Below are positions 1-8,505 of a DNA stretch of 64,000 nucleotides, piece after piece (the stretch's first letter is position 1; every line of letters starts with the position of its first letter). The notes below the pieces were generated by a model that did not search any database, was not told the origin of the DNA, and worked only from the letters and a program-made list of their open reading frames with translations. The position numbers and the translations under genes are program-made. The stretch covers positions 1 to 64,000 of the forward strand of contig NZ_UYZZ01000004.1 in NCBI RefSeq assembly GCF_900626095.1, read 5' to 3'. Origin of the DNA: Clostridium rectalis (GTDB lineage Bacteria > Bacillota > Clostridia > Clostridiales > Clostridiaceae).

Positions 1-143
1 GTATGCAGGATTCTGATTACATAGTAGCTGTAAATAAAGATGAAAGTGCTCCAATCATGCAGATTGCTGATTTAGGAATAGTAGGGGATTACAAAAAAGT
101 TATTCCTGAAATCATAGCTCAGATAAAAGTATTAGATAAATAA
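1..143 (+). CDS. etfA: Electron transfer flavoprotein alpha subunit, 3' end only
   Basis: Only the last 46 codons are in the window, in frame from base 3 to a TAA at 141-143. The readable tail has the [20 protein letters not shown] and [13 protein letters not shown] pattern typical of the C-terminal FAD-binding domain of EtfA. EtfA pairs with EtfB to pass electrons between acyl-CoA dehydrogenases and other redox partners; in clostridia this often involves flavin-based bifurcation at butyryl-CoA dehydrogenase. Upstream partners are outside the window. A strong terminator follows, so the gene ends its own operon. The family call rests on a short but characteristic tail. Confidence 0.85.
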   Translation, partial: MQDSDYIVAVNKDESAPIMQIADLGIVGDYKKVIPEIIAQIKVLDK

Positions 144-165
144 TAATTAATCCATAGTCTTTATA

Positions 166-205
166 AAATAACTCAGATCTATTAAGATTTGGGTTATTTT
201 TATAT
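166..205 (+). terminator. Rho-independent terminator after etfA
   Basis: A 15-bp stem (166-180 with 185-199, including G-U pairs) closes a 4-base ATTA loop and runs into a T-rich tail. It separates etfA from the lar operon. Confidence 0.85.
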
Positions 206-286
206 TTAGAATATTGTGATAAAATATAAGTATAAATGACAAAAAATTAAGATTTTTCGGTACAGTAATACGCAAGGGGGAATAGT

Positions 287-1459
287 ATGAAAGTAATATA
301 TTATGATTGTTTTTCTGGAATTAGTGGGGATATGAATTTAGGAGCTATGATAGACTTAGGGGTTAAAAAAGAGTATTTAATAAATGAGCTATCAAAATTA
401 AATCTTCAAGATGAATTTAGTATTAAGGTAAATAGGGGGGGAATAAAAGGGATAACTGGAACAAAGGTAAATGTAATATTACATAATAATAGTGAAAACA
501 AGCATTGTCACAGAAATTTAAATGATATAAGAGATATTATATATAATAGTGATTTAAATGAGGATGTAAAAAAGTTAAGCATGGATATATTTATGAAGGT
601 AGCTAGGGCAGAGTCAAAGGTTCATGGAAAAGAATTAAAGGAGGTACATTTTCATGAAGTGGGGGCTATAGATTCTATAATAGATATAGTAGGGGCTGCT
701 ATATGTGCTAATTTTCTAAAAGTAGACAAAGTTTTATTTTCACCTTTAGAACTAGGTAAGGGGTTTATAAAATGTGCTCATGGTACATTGCCTGTTCCTG
801 CACCAGCTACATGGGAAATTTTAAAAGATATTCCTGTTAAGTTAGGCAATATACCTTTTGAGGCAACTACTCCTACAGGTGCAGCTATAGCTGTAACTTT
901 AGCAGATGAATTTCAGGATAAATGTGAATTTGTTGTAAAGAAAATAGGATATGGAATAGGCAGTAATAATAAAGGAGATATCCCAAATGTTTTAAGAGTA
1001 GTATTAGGTTGTATAGATATAAAAAAAGAACTTTATATTATGGAGTGTAATATAGATGATATGAGCTCTGAAATGTATCCATATGTAATGGATGTATTAT
1101 TTGAAAAGGGAGCTATAGATGTTTATTTAACTTCTATATTTATGAAAAAAGGAAGACCAGGCATAATGATATCTATTTTATATGAACACGAGTTTGAAGA
1201 TGAAATAAAGAATACATTATTTAAAGAAACATCTACCATTGGTATTAGAAAATATAAAATAGATAGATTTTGTTTGAATAGAGAGACTATAAACCTTAAA
1301 ACAACCTATGGCAATATAAATGTAAAAAAATCATATTTAAATGATGGAAATGTAAAATATAAGCCAGAGTATGAGGATATGAAGAGAGTATCTAAAAGTG
1401 AGGGAATACCTTTGATTCAGTTATATGACTATATAACTAAATTACTAAAAAATGTATAG
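287..1459 (+). CDS. larC: LarC, nickel insertion protein for the nickel-pincer nucleotide cofactor
   Basis: This 390-residue protein matches LarC, the CTP-dependent cyclometallase that inserts nickel into the pincer nucleotide used by lactate racemase and related LarA enzymes. The N terminus (YYDCFSGISGDMNLGAM) and the EVHFHEVGAIDSIIDIVG segment near residue 125 are typical. The His-rich HNNSENKHCHRNL stretch near residue 65 could bind metal. The start has a good AAGGGGG site. The gene is one uninterrupted frame, unlike Lactiplantibacillus plantarum, where larC is read by a programmed frameshift. larE and larB follow directly, forming a larCEB operon. No LarA-type racemase is in the window, so the substrate of the dependent enzyme cannot be inferred here. 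Confidence 0.93.
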   Translation: MKVIYYDCFSGISGDMNLGAMIDLGVKKEYLINELSKLNLQDEFSIKVNRGGIKGITGTKVNVILHNNSENKHCHRNLNDIRDIIYNSDLNEDVKKLSMDIFMKVARAESKVHGKELKEVHFHEVGAIDSIIDIVGAAICANFLKVDKVLFSPLELGKGFIKCAHGTLPVPAPATWEILKDIPVKLGNIPFEATTPTGAAIAVTLADEFQDKCEFVVKKIGYGIGSNNKGDIPNVLRVVLGCIDIKKELYIMECNIDDMSSEMYPYVMDVLFEKGAIDVYLTSIFMKKGRPGIMISILYEHEFEDEIKNTLFKETSTIGIRKYKIDRFCLNRETINLKTTYGNINVKKSYLNDGNVKYKPEYEDMKRVSKSEGIPLIQLYDYITKLLKNV

Positions 1460-1475
1460 AACTGAGGAAAATATT

Positions 1476-2270
1476 ATGATAAAAAAGTATAAATATGACA
1501 AATTGGTTGAAAATATAAGGAGCTTAGAAAAAGTATTAGTGGCTTTTTCAGGAGGTGTAGATAGTACATTTTTATTAAAGGTTTGTAAAGATACTTTGAA
1601 AGATAAGGTTATGGCTATAACAATAAAGTCACCATATATTTCTAAAAGAGAGTTAGATGAGGCTTCTCAAATTGTGAGAGATTTAGGTGTTAGACATTTA
1701 TTTTTAGATATTCCAATAGTAAATGAGATAAAAAATAACCCTAATAATAGATGTTATATATGTAAAAAAAATATATTTACTAATATGATAAAGGTAGCAA
1801 GGGAGAATAACATTAAATTTGTTTTGGATGGAACAAACGCTGATGATATTAAAGAATATAGACCTGGGATTGATGCTTTAAAAGAATTAAATATTACAAG
1901 TCCTTTGAAGGAAGCTGGTCTTACCAAAAAAGAAATAAGGCAATTTTCTAAAAAATTAAATTTGAGTACCTGGGATAAGCCAGCCTATGCATGCTTATTA
2001 ACTAGGATACCTTATTTTAGAGAGATAAAAATTAACGATTTGGTAAGGATTGAGCAGTGTGAAAAATATTTAGAAAGCATTGGATTTAAAGGGGCTAGAG
2101 TTAGAGATTATAAAGATATGGCTAGGATTGAAATACCTAAAGAAAAATTTAAAAGTGTTATTGATGAAAACATAAGAAATAAGATAGTAAATGAATTTAA
2201 AATTTTAGGGTATAACTTTATAACCATAGATTTAGAAGGGTATAGGGTTGGGAGTATGGACCAAAATTAA
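1476..2270 (+). CDS. larE: LarE, ATP-dependent sulfur insertase of the nickel-pincer cofactor pathway
   Basis: LarE converts the two carboxylates of the LarB product to thiocarboxylates. The PP-loop motif FSGGVDST lies near residue 25. I start at ATG 1476 because GAGG sits 8 bases upstream; an in-frame ATG at 1452 overlapping larC has no ribosome binding site. Three cysteines stand out: a CYIC pair at residues 93 and 96, and the Cys of AYACLLTRIPY at residue 173. Family knowledge: some LarE proteins sacrifice a single Cys, while the Thermotoga-type enzyme uses three Cys to hold a [4Fe-4S] cluster that carries sulfur. The pattern here suggests the cluster type (inference). It lies 16 bases after larC and 14 bases before larB. 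Confidence 0.93.
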   Translation: MIKKYKYDKLVENIRSLEKVLVAFSGGVDSTFLLKVCKDTLKDKVMAITIKSPYISKRELDEASQIVRDLGVRHLFLDIPIVNEIKNNPNNRCYICKKNIFTNMIKVARENNIKFVLDGTNADDIKEYRPGIDALKELNITSPLKEAGLTKKEIRQFSKKLNLSTWDKPAYACLLTRIPYFREIKINDLVRIEQCEKYLESIGFKGARVRDYKDMARIEIPKEKFKSVIDENIRNKIVNEFKILGYNFITIDLEGYRVGSMDQN

Positions 2271-2284
2271 AAGGAGGAATAAAA

Positions 2285-3031
2285 ATGAATGAAAAAGAAA
2301 TAAAAAAATTATTAGAAGGAATAAAAAATAATGAAGTCTCCGTGGAACAGGGATTAAAAGAGTTAAAAGATTTACCATTTAAGGATTTAGAGTTTGTAAA
2401 AATTGATAACCATAGGGAGTTAAGAGTAGGATATCCAGAGGTTATATATTGCGGTGGTAAGACCACAAAGCAGGTTGTGGATATAATAGAATCTATGATG
2501 GAAAAGAAAAATAATATATTGGCTACAAGGGCTAATGAAGAAATGTATTTTGGAATAAAAAAGATATATGAAAAAGCAGAGTATTTTAAACAAGCTAATA
2601 TCGTTAGAATAATGAATAAAAAAGTTGAGGAGAGTGAAAGTTATATAGCTGTAGTTACTGGGGGAACATCAGATATACCAGTGGCAGAAGAAGCAGCTAT
2701 TACAGCAGAAACCTTTGGTAATAAGGTTTGCAGAATTTACGATGTAGGTGTTTCAGGCATACACAGGTTATTTAATAGATTAGAAAAAATAAGAAAAGCT
2801 AAAGTTGTTATTGTAGTTGCGGGAATGGAAGGTGCCCTAGCTAGTGTGATTGGAGGTTTAGTGGATAAGCCTGTTATAGCAGTACCTACTAGTATTGGAT
2901 ATGGTGCTAATTTTAATGGACTATCTGCATTATTATCTATGTTAAATAGTTGTTCTAGTGGAGTAAGTGTGGTAAATATAGATAACGGTTTTGGTGCTGG
3001 ATATAATGCTAGTATTATAAATAGAATATAA
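2285..3031 (+). CDS. larB: LarB, nicotinic acid adenine dinucleotide carboxylase/hydrolase
   Basis: LarB opens the pincer cofactor pathway: it carboxylates the pyridinium ring of nicotinic acid adenine dinucleotide and cleaves off AMP. The 248-residue length is normal. The C-terminal half has a PurE-like fold signature (VVTGGTSDIPVAEEAA near residue 123; VIAVPTSIGYGANFNGLSAL near 200). Cys223 in NSCSSGVSV lies where the L. plantarum enzyme has the Cys that forms a covalent adduct with substrate (inference by position). AAGGAGG precedes the ATG by a good distance. It is the last gene of larCEB and is followed by a terminator. Confidence 0.94.
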   Translation: MNEKEIKKLLEGIKNNEVSVEQGLKELKDLPFKDLEFVKIDNHRELRVGYPEVIYCGGKTTKQVVDIIESMMEKKNNILATRANEEMYFGIKKIYEKAEYFKQANIVRIMNKKVEESESYIAVVTGGTSDIPVAEEAAITAETFGNKVCRIYDVGVSGIHRLFNRLEKIRKAKVVIVVAGMEGALASVIGGLVDKPVIAVPTSIGYGANFNGLSALLSMLNSCSSGVSVVNIDNGFGAGYNASIINRI

Positions 3032-3040
3032 AACTTTTTA

Positions 3041-3089
3041 AATAAACCTAGGATAATAGTAGAATATTGTTATCTTAGGTTTATCTTTT
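3041..3089 (+). terminator. Terminator after larB
   Basis: AAACCTAGGATAA at 3044-3056 pairs with TTATCTTAGGTTT at 3070-3082, followed by ATCTTTTA. It ends the lar operon. Confidence 0.8.
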
Positions 3090-3293
3090 ATGGAGAATAT
3101 TTGTGTACTATTATCATATAATATATAAAACAATAAGGGTGTTTTATGCAATTTTTGAGATTTTTTTATGTTAAATAAAATAATCAAATTCCAGATTTAA
3201 TATTATTAATAAACTAAATATTTGAATAAAATTTATAATGGGTTAAAACAAAAATTATATTATTAATAGTTTGTTAACTATGATTTAAATTTA
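3090..3293. other. AT-rich intergenic stretch with no recognised gene
   Basis: About 200 bases of very AT-rich sequence lie between the larB terminator and the promoter of the radical SAM gene. I see no open reading frame with a ribosome binding site and no convincing RNA structure. Confidence 0.6.
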
Positions 3294-3321
3294 TTGACTT
3301 GGAAATTTTAAGCAATATAAT
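3294..3321 (+). promoter_or_regulatory. Sigma-A-type promoter for the radical SAM gene
   Basis: TTGACT at 3294-3299 and TATAAT at 3316-3321 are separated by 16 bases. This leaves a leader of about 75 bases before the ATG at 3403. Confidence 0.7.
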
Positions 3322-3402
3322 AGTATTAACTATGGAATGTAAGATTTAATTTAAGTAACACTCCTTTTACTAATAACATATCTGATATCGGGGGGAATAA
3401 AA

Positions 3403-4782
3403 ATGAAAGTAATAAATTCTATGGAAAAAGGCGTAAAGGACATGCTTGTAAAAAAAGGCGTAGAATTACTCAGCAAAGACCCGGAAAAAAATATGGATAA
3501 GATATTTGACTTGTTAAGGAGGACTATAAGGGATAAAGAAAGTCTAAAGATGGTAGACGAAGTTGAAAGTTATTACAATGATATACCATCAATACATGAG
3601 TATATACAAAACATATTAAAAACCACAGATAAAAAATGTATAGAAAAGTTATTTACAAATTTTTTTGCTAACGCAGCATGGTATGGTATGCCTAAAAGAG
3701 CAAAACTTTTAGAGGAAAAGGGTATAAAAACCCCTTTTACAATATTACTTAGTCCATCTATGAGATGTAATTTAAGATGCAAAGGATGCTATGCGGCAAA
3801 TTATAGTAAAGAAGATGATATACCTTATGAAGAGGTAGACAGAATTGTAAAAGAAGCTAGAGAAATAGGAATATATTATTTTGTTATATTAGGTGGGGAG
3901 CCATTTTTTAATGAATATATGTTAGACATATATGAAAAATATAATGATGTAATCTTTACTCCGTTTACTAATGGAACATTGTTTGATGAGAAGTTAGCAG
4001 ACAAAATAAGAGACTTAGGAAATGTAATACCCATGTTTTCATTGGAAGGGTTTGAAGAAGAGACAGACGCTAGAAGAGGCAAAGGAATATTTAATAAGGT
4101 TATGCATGGAATGGATCTTTTAAGAGAAAGAGGAGTATTATTTGGAGTATCCTCTGCTACAGGAAGGCACAATGTTGATACAGTAAGTTCACAAGAATTC
4201 ATTGATATGTTAATTAAAAAAGGGTCAAAAATGAGTTGGTATTTTATATATATGCCCGTAGGAGATGATCCAGATTTTGATTCAATGTTAACGCCGGAGC
4301 AAAGACTTATGCTTGGTGAGAGGGTAAGAAAAATTAGAAATACTAAACCATATTTTGCTATAGACTTTTTTAATGATGCTCCATATGTTGGTGGATGCAT
4401 TGCAGGAAAGTTTTATTGTCATATAAATTCTAAGGAAGATGTAGAGCCTTGTATATTCGCACATTTTGCTACAGATAATTTAAAAGGAAAGCCATTAATA
4501 GATGTTTTTAAAGGGTCTTTCTTTAAAGAACTAAGGAACAGACAACCATATAATGATAATTTATTATTACCTTGTATGATGATAGATAATCCAGAGGTAG
4601 TAAGAGAAGTGGTAGATAAGGTGGGGGCTAAACCTACAGATAAAGGTGCGGAAATGATGATAAAAAATGAGGAATTCAAACATAATTTAGATAAACTGGC
4701 TAAGGATTTTAAACCTTATGCGGAAAAGGCTTGGAAGGAGCAGTTTAATTCTACGGGAAATTATGATATGTCAAAAGGTTAA
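3403..4782 (+). CDS. Radical SAM protein with SPASM-like C-terminal cysteines, function unknown
   Basis: This 459-residue protein has the radical SAM cluster motif CNLRCKGC at residues 122-129 and the GGEP motif near 164, so it should use a [4Fe-4S] cluster and S-adenosylmethionine. After the barrel are further cysteines (GGCIAGKFYCHIN, VEPCIFAH, LLLPCMM) that look like a SPASM/twitch auxiliary-cluster region. An N-terminal extension of about 110 residues, mostly predicted helix, precedes the core. GGGGGG sits 7 bases before the ATG. It has its own sigma-A-type promoter and terminator, so it is monocistronic. SPASM enzymes often modify peptides or proteins, but no small precursor peptide gene is visible next to it, and I do not assign a substrate. 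Confidence 0.85.
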   Translation: MKVINSMEKGVKDMLVKKGVELLSKDPEKNMDKIFDLLRRTIRDKESLKMVDEVESYYNDIPSIHEYIQNILKTTDKKCIEKLFTNFFANAAWYGMPKRAKLLEEKGIKTPFTILLSPSMRCNLRCKGCYAANYSKEDDIPYEEVDRIVKEAREIGIYYFVILGGEPFFNEYMLDIYEKYNDVIFTPFTNGTLFDEKLADKIRDLGNVIPMFSLEGFEEETDARRGKGIFNKVMHGMDLLRERGVLFGVSSATGRHNVDTVSSQEFIDMLIKKGSKMSWYFIYMPVGDDPDFDSMLTPEQRLMLGERVRKIRNTKPYFAIDFFNDAPYVGGCIAGKFYCHINSKEDVEPCIFAHFATDNLKGKPLIDVFKGSFFKELRNRQPYNDNLLLPCMMIDNPEVVREVVDKVGAKPTDKGAEMMIKNEEFKHNLDKLAKDFKPYAEKAWKEQFNSTGNYDMSKG

Positions 4783-4783
4783 G

Positions 4784-4812
4784 AAAAGGGGTGCTTAGGT
4801 ATCCCTTTTTAA
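4784..4812 (+). terminator. Weak terminator after the radical SAM gene
   Basis: AAAAGGG at 4784-4790 pairs with CCCTTTT at 4803-4809, followed by T-rich sequence. The loop is about 12 bases, so the structure is modest. Confidence 0.5.
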
Positions 4813-4851
4813 GTTTATATATAAAATTTTGTGATTTAATACAGCTTATTT

Positions 4852-4880
4852 TTGACAATTTTTTAGTTGTAGATTATCAT
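4852..4880 (+). promoter_or_regulatory. Sigma-A promoter for the solute-binding lipoprotein
   Basis: TTGACA at 4852-4857 and TATCAT at 4875-4880 are 17 bases apart, close to consensus, about 40 bases before the start codon. Confidence 0.75.
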
Positions 4881-4917
4881 TAAAAATAAGTATAAATGAA
4901 AATATAGGTGGTATATT

Positions 4918-6168
4918 ATGAGAAAATTTATTATATCCATAATCATATTTATTATATCTATAACTTATATAGGCTGTGGAAACTTTAGTAAAGAGACTGA
5001 AGATGATTTGAAAGGAAGTTTAACATTAGTTATTGATAAGAAATATAATAGTTATATTGGCAATATTATAACTGATTTTAATGTATTATACCCTGAGGTA
5101 AAAATAGAAGTAAAAAATTCTACTAATATTGAAGAGGTTGTTGAAAATACAAATAATAAAAATAAAGCTGATATAATTATGGTAAAAGATGAGGACACCC
5201 AGTACATATTAAATAAGTATAAAAGTAAATTTTTAGATATTTCAGATAAAGTATCCTCTTATAAGAACAATTTTAATAAATATAGGATTTTAAATGGAAC
5301 GTTTAATGGTAAGGTTTATACTATACCATTTGATAGCAGTGAATATATTATATTATATAGAAAAGATATATTTAGCAAAATAAATGTAGATGACATAAAA
5401 ATATGGAATGATTATTTAGAAATTTGTAAAGGTATAAATAAGAGCTATAATAAAAAATTTTATTTTATGTGTGAAAATTCTAAGGTAGGATTATATAAAA
5501 TATTTTTAAAAGAATTAGGAATGGATTATGTTGATAATAAGGGCAAGTTGACAATAGAATCTTCCCAATCAGTTAAAACGGTAGAATTATTAAAATCTTT
5601 TGAAAATGAAAAATTAATATTAACTATAAATTCTAAGGAAGAATTTTTAAAAAATTTAGAAAATAATAGAATTGCTAGTAGTATATGTAGTATAAAGGAT
5701 TTAAATGAAATAATGAAAAAGTTTCCAGAGATGAAAGGTAAGTTTGGAGTAATTAAATTACCTGCATTCGAACATGGAGGGAATAGGGATGTATCCTTTG
5801 GAGAAAATAATTTTATTATTAATAAGGATACTGAAAATAAGAATTTAGCTGTAAAATTTTTAGAATTCACTGTTCAAAATGAGAAAGCTCAAGTAAAGGG
5901 ACTTTATAATTATGGATTTTTTCCTAGTAATTTTGGTGTATACAAAAGTGAGGATTTCTTTAAAGAAGTAGAGTATTTTAATAATATTAAATTATGGTTA
6001 TTAGCTAGCAACATAGAAATGCAAAGTGAAGGCACTGTATATACAAAAAATTATAGTAAGATAACTGACATTTTAAGTAAAAATTTTAGTAAACTATATA
6101 AGGGTAATGGTGATATACAAAAAAATTTAAAGGATATATCTGAAGAAATACAAAAAAGTATAAAATAA
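4918..6168 (+). CDS. Extracellular solute-binding lipoprotein (ABC importer family 1)
   Basis: The N terminus is a lipoprotein signal: a charged MRK, a hydrophobic stretch, then the lipobox YIGC with the lipidated Cys at residue 20. The remaining 396 residues look like a family-1 (sugar/oligosaccharide-type) periplasmic-binding fold, with VIDKKYNSYIGNIITDFN near the start and a YTIPFDSSEYIILYRKDIF segment near residue 138. It would sit on the outer face of the membrane and deliver a ligand to an ABC permease. No permease or ATPase gene is adjacent, so it is an orphan subunit. It has its own promoter and terminator. Ligand unknown; a sugar is the family default, not something the sequence proves. 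Confidence 0.82.
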   Translation: MRKFIISIIIFIISITYIGCGNFSKETEDDLKGSLTLVIDKKYNSYIGNIITDFNVLYPEVKIEVKNSTNIEEVVENTNNKNKADIIMVKDEDTQYILNKYKSKFLDISDKVSSYKNNFNKYRILNGTFNGKVYTIPFDSSEYIILYRKDIFSKINVDDIKIWNDYLEICKGINKSYNKKFYFMCENSKVGLYKIFLKELGMDYVDNKGKLTIESSQSVKTVELLKSFENEKLILTINSKEEFLKNLENNRIASSICSIKDLNEIMKKFPEMKGKFGVIKLPAFEHGGNRDVSFGENNFIINKDTENKNLAVKFLEFTVQNEKAQVKGLYNYGFFPSNFGVYKSEDFFKEVEYFNNIKLWLLASNIEMQSEGTVYTKNYSKITDILSKNFSKLYKGNGDIQKNLKDISEEIQKSIK

Positions 6169-6176
6169 AAGGAACT

Positions 6177-6212
6177 AACTGCACCCAGATTAACTGTGTG
6201 CAGTTTTTTTAT
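6177..6212. terminator. Bidirectional terminator between convergent genes
   Basis: AACTGCAC at 6177-6184 pairs with GTGCAGTT at 6198-6205, followed by a T run on the + strand. The right arm lies inside the last codons of the convergent glycosyltransferase gene, so one hairpin serves both genes. Confidence 0.8.
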
Positions 6213-7329
6213 TATTAAATAATATTTTGTTATATGCTTCTAAAGTTAATTGTGCAGTTTTATTCCAAGAAAATAAGGATGCCCTTTTTAATGCCTTTTC
6301 TTTTAGAGAGGAACTTATTTTATCATCATTTAATACCTTTTCTATAGAATCAGAAATAGAATTAGTATCATATGGATTAATAAGAAGACCACCATCTCCT
6401 ACAACTTCTGGTATAGAAGTTAAATTTGAAGAAATTACACAACTTCCACAACTCATAGCTTCTAATGGAGGAAGACCAAATCCCTCGTAGGTAGAAGGAT
6501 ATACAAATACATCACATCCATTGTATAATAATGGCAAATGAACTTCTGGAACGAATCCAGTAAATATGATATTTTTAGATATATCTAAGTTGGTACTTAT
6601 ACTATCTAGGTATGAAGCACTATCCTTTTTTGCACCAACTATTACTAAATTATAATCTTTATTTAGCTTTCTATATACCTTTGAAAAGGCAATTATTAAA
6701 GATTTAACATTTTTTCGTGGACTAAACCCGCCTACATACAATATAAAAGGTTTATCTATATTGTATTGTTTTTTTAATATAAAATTACATTTTTCTTTAT
6801 CTAATGGTTGATATTTTGCATCAGCAGCCAAAGGAGTAACAAAGATTTTATCTGGGTCCATAGGAAAAAATTTAAGGATATCTTTTTTAGACCACTGTGA
6901 AACAGTTAGTATTCCATCAGAAATTTCTGTTAGCTTTGGCATATCTGATAAAAACTTATTTAGATAACTTTTACCAACAGTCTCTGGCATAGTATAAGGA
7001 ATTAAATCATGAACTGTTATAATTTTTTTACAAGGTATATTTGTATTTATTCCTATACCATTTTGCGGGACATGATATAAATCTATATTTTCCTTTATTA
7101 AGTTATTTGGGAAATAGTATTGTTCAAAAAAACTTTTGTGTTTTTTTGAACTTAATATTATTTTAGAATTATTTTTTAAGAATTCTTTAGAATTTTTTCC
7201 CCACCAATATATGTGATAATAGTTTTTTTTATCTATGTCAAGTAGGCATTTTAGCATATTTTCTGTATATGTTCCAATACCAGTGCCTCTATACCAATTA
7301 ATTCCTCTGGCGTCAATTGCAATTTTCAT
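6190..7329 (-). CDS. GT4-family glycosyltransferase, spore-coat cluster (first copy)
   Basis: A 379-residue GT-B-fold glycosyltransferase of the retaining GT4 family. Visible features are the N-terminal [11 protein letters not shown] loop (residues 16-25), the [10 protein letters not shown] motif near residue 198 that starts the nucleotide-sugar domain, and the EX7E element EGFGLPPLE at 282-290. No signal peptide or membrane segment is seen, so it should be cytosolic (mother cell if sporulation-specific). GGGGGAGG precedes the ATG. It is divergent from the first cotS-like gene. B. subtilis places the GT4 gene cotSA next to cotS, so a role in coat glycan synthesis is a reasonable inference. 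A close paralogue lies at 10332-11456. Sugar donor and acceptor are unknown. Confidence 0.88.
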   Translation of the reverse strand: MKIAIDARGINWYRGTGIGTYTENMLKCLLDIDKKNYYHIYWWGKNSKEFLKNNSKIILSSKKHKSFFEQYYFPNNLIKENIDLYHVPQNGIGINTNIPCKKIITVHDLIPYTMPETVGKSYLNKFLSDMPKLTEISDGILTVSQWSKKDILKFFPMDPDKIFVTPLAADAKYQPLDKEKCNFILKKQYNIDKPFILYVGGFSPRKNVKSLIIAFSKVYRKLNKDYNLVIVGAKKDSASYLDSISTNLDISKNIIFTGFVPEVHLPLLYNGCDVFVYPSTYEGFGLPPLEAMSCGSCVISSNLTSIPEVVGDGGLLINPYDTNSISDSIEKVLNDDKISSSLKEKALKRASLFSWNKTAQLTLEAYNKILFNNKKTAHS

Positions 7330-7420
7330 GAAATCCTCCCCCTATTAGTGATAAGAAAAAAACAACTATACTCTTATATATTAATAATATTAAGTTTATA
7401 TGAAAAATGTGTCATTTAGC

Positions 7421-7447
7421 ACATACAAAGCTAGTAATACATATAAT
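7421..7447 (+). promoter_or_regulatory. Candidate sigma-K promoter for the cotS-like operon
   Basis: AC at 7421-7422 and CATATAAT at 7440-7447 are 17 bases apart, fitting the late mother-cell sigma-K pattern AC-N16/17-CATANNNT. The same layout occurs before yabG. Such short motifs occur by chance in AT-rich DNA, so this is suggestive only. Confidence 0.4.
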
Positions 7448-7482
7448 ACAATTATGAGTAAGGCCAGCAGGAGGAAGTAGTC

Positions 7483-8490
7483 TTGCAAATCGATGGTGTA
7501 AAGGCATTAGTGGAAGAAAAATATGATTTAAACATACAATCTATAGAAAAGATAAAGAATGTATATAAAATATATACAAATGAAGATAATTATTGTCTTA
7601 AAGTAATTAATTATAATTTCCCTCACTTTTTATTTATCCTTTCAGCAATAAAACATTTACAGAATAATGGGTTTGAAAAGATACCTGAAATAATTAAAAA
7701 TAAGAAAAAAGAAGACTATATATCCATAGAGAAAAGTTATGCATATTTAACTCCTTGGATAAATTGTAGAGAGTGTAATTATGATAATCCATTAGATTTA
7801 AAATTAGCTACAATTAAATTGGCTCAGCTTCATAATAAAAGCCTAGGGTTTAATGTAACAGATAATATGAATCCAAGAATAGGCTGGAAACAATGGGAGA
7901 AAAGTTTTAAAAATAAGAAACAAGAAATAATTAAGTTTAGAAATATTATTATTAAAAAATGGCGAACAACGGAGTTTGACAATGCATATTTAAAGTCAAT
8001 GTCAGAAGAAATTAGAAGGATAGATGAAGGCTTAAAGAATTTACAAAAAACTAATTATTTTAATAAGATGAGAGAAGAAATGGAGAAAAAGGGATTTTGT
8101 CATCATGATTATGCCCACCATAATATACTAATAGAGGATAATAAAAAGGTAAACTTAATTGATTTTGATTATTGTATATTAGATACCCATTTACATGATT
8201 TATGTAGTTTGATAATAAGGGTTATGAAAAACGGGAAGTGGGATATTAAAAATGCTATAAATATTTTAGACTGTTATAGTAATATATATCCCATAAAACA
8301 AGATGATATACCTATAATGGCAGCTTTTATTGAGTTCCCTCAAGCCTATTGGCAATTGGGAATACAATATTATTTTGAAAAGCAACCCTGGGGAGAAGAA
8401 TTTTTTATAAATAAATTAGCTAAAATCTGTGAAGATAAGGATGAAAGACAGGGGTTTGTTAATGAGTTTAGAATTTTAAAATATGGCTAA
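7483..8490 (+). CDS. CotS-family spore coat protein, kinase fold (first copy)
   Basis: This 335-residue protein has the aminoglycoside-phosphotransferase-like fold of the CotS/YutH/YsxE spore coat family. Lys40 (NYCLKVINY) fits the ATP-binding Lys. The Brenner-type catalytic loop CHHDYAHHN has Asp209 and Asn214, and LIDFDY gives metal-binding Asp227, so the kinase core is intact. The start is TTG at 7483, with AGGAGGA 7 bases upstream. It is the first gene of a three-gene run (7483-10304). Coat location and late mother-cell expression follow from the family and the candidate sigma-K promoter. Its phosphoryl acceptor, if any, is unknown; a sugar would fit the neighbouring glycosyltransferases. 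Confidence 0.88.
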   Translation: MQIDGVKALVEEKYDLNIQSIEKIKNVYKIYTNEDNYCLKVINYNFPHFLFILSAIKHLQNNGFEKIPEIIKNKKKEDYISIEKSYAYLTPWINCRECNYDNPLDLKLATIKLAQLHNKSLGFNVTDNMNPRIGWKQWEKSFKNKKQEIIKFRNIIIKKWRTTEFDNAYLKSMSEEIRRIDEGLKNLQKTNYFNKMREEMEKKGFCHHDYAHHNILIEDNKKVNLIDFDYCILDTHLHDLCSLIIRVMKNGKWDIKNAINILDCYSNIYPIKQDDIPIMAAFIEFPQAYWQLGIQYYFEKQPWGEEFFINKLAKICEDKDERQGFVNEFRILKYG

Positions 8491-8505
8491 AGTGGAGGTA
8501 GGTAT

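Noticed and set aside
287-1459. Programmed frameshift in larC
   Set aside because: Unlike the L. plantarum case, the gene reads as one 390-codon frame.
3876-4400. 174-codon minus-strand frame opposite the radical SAM gene
   Set aside because: It lies wholly antisense to a gene with clear motifs, has no ribosome site of its own, and its composition is that of a reverse-frame shadow. The same applies to the other long antisense frames in the window.
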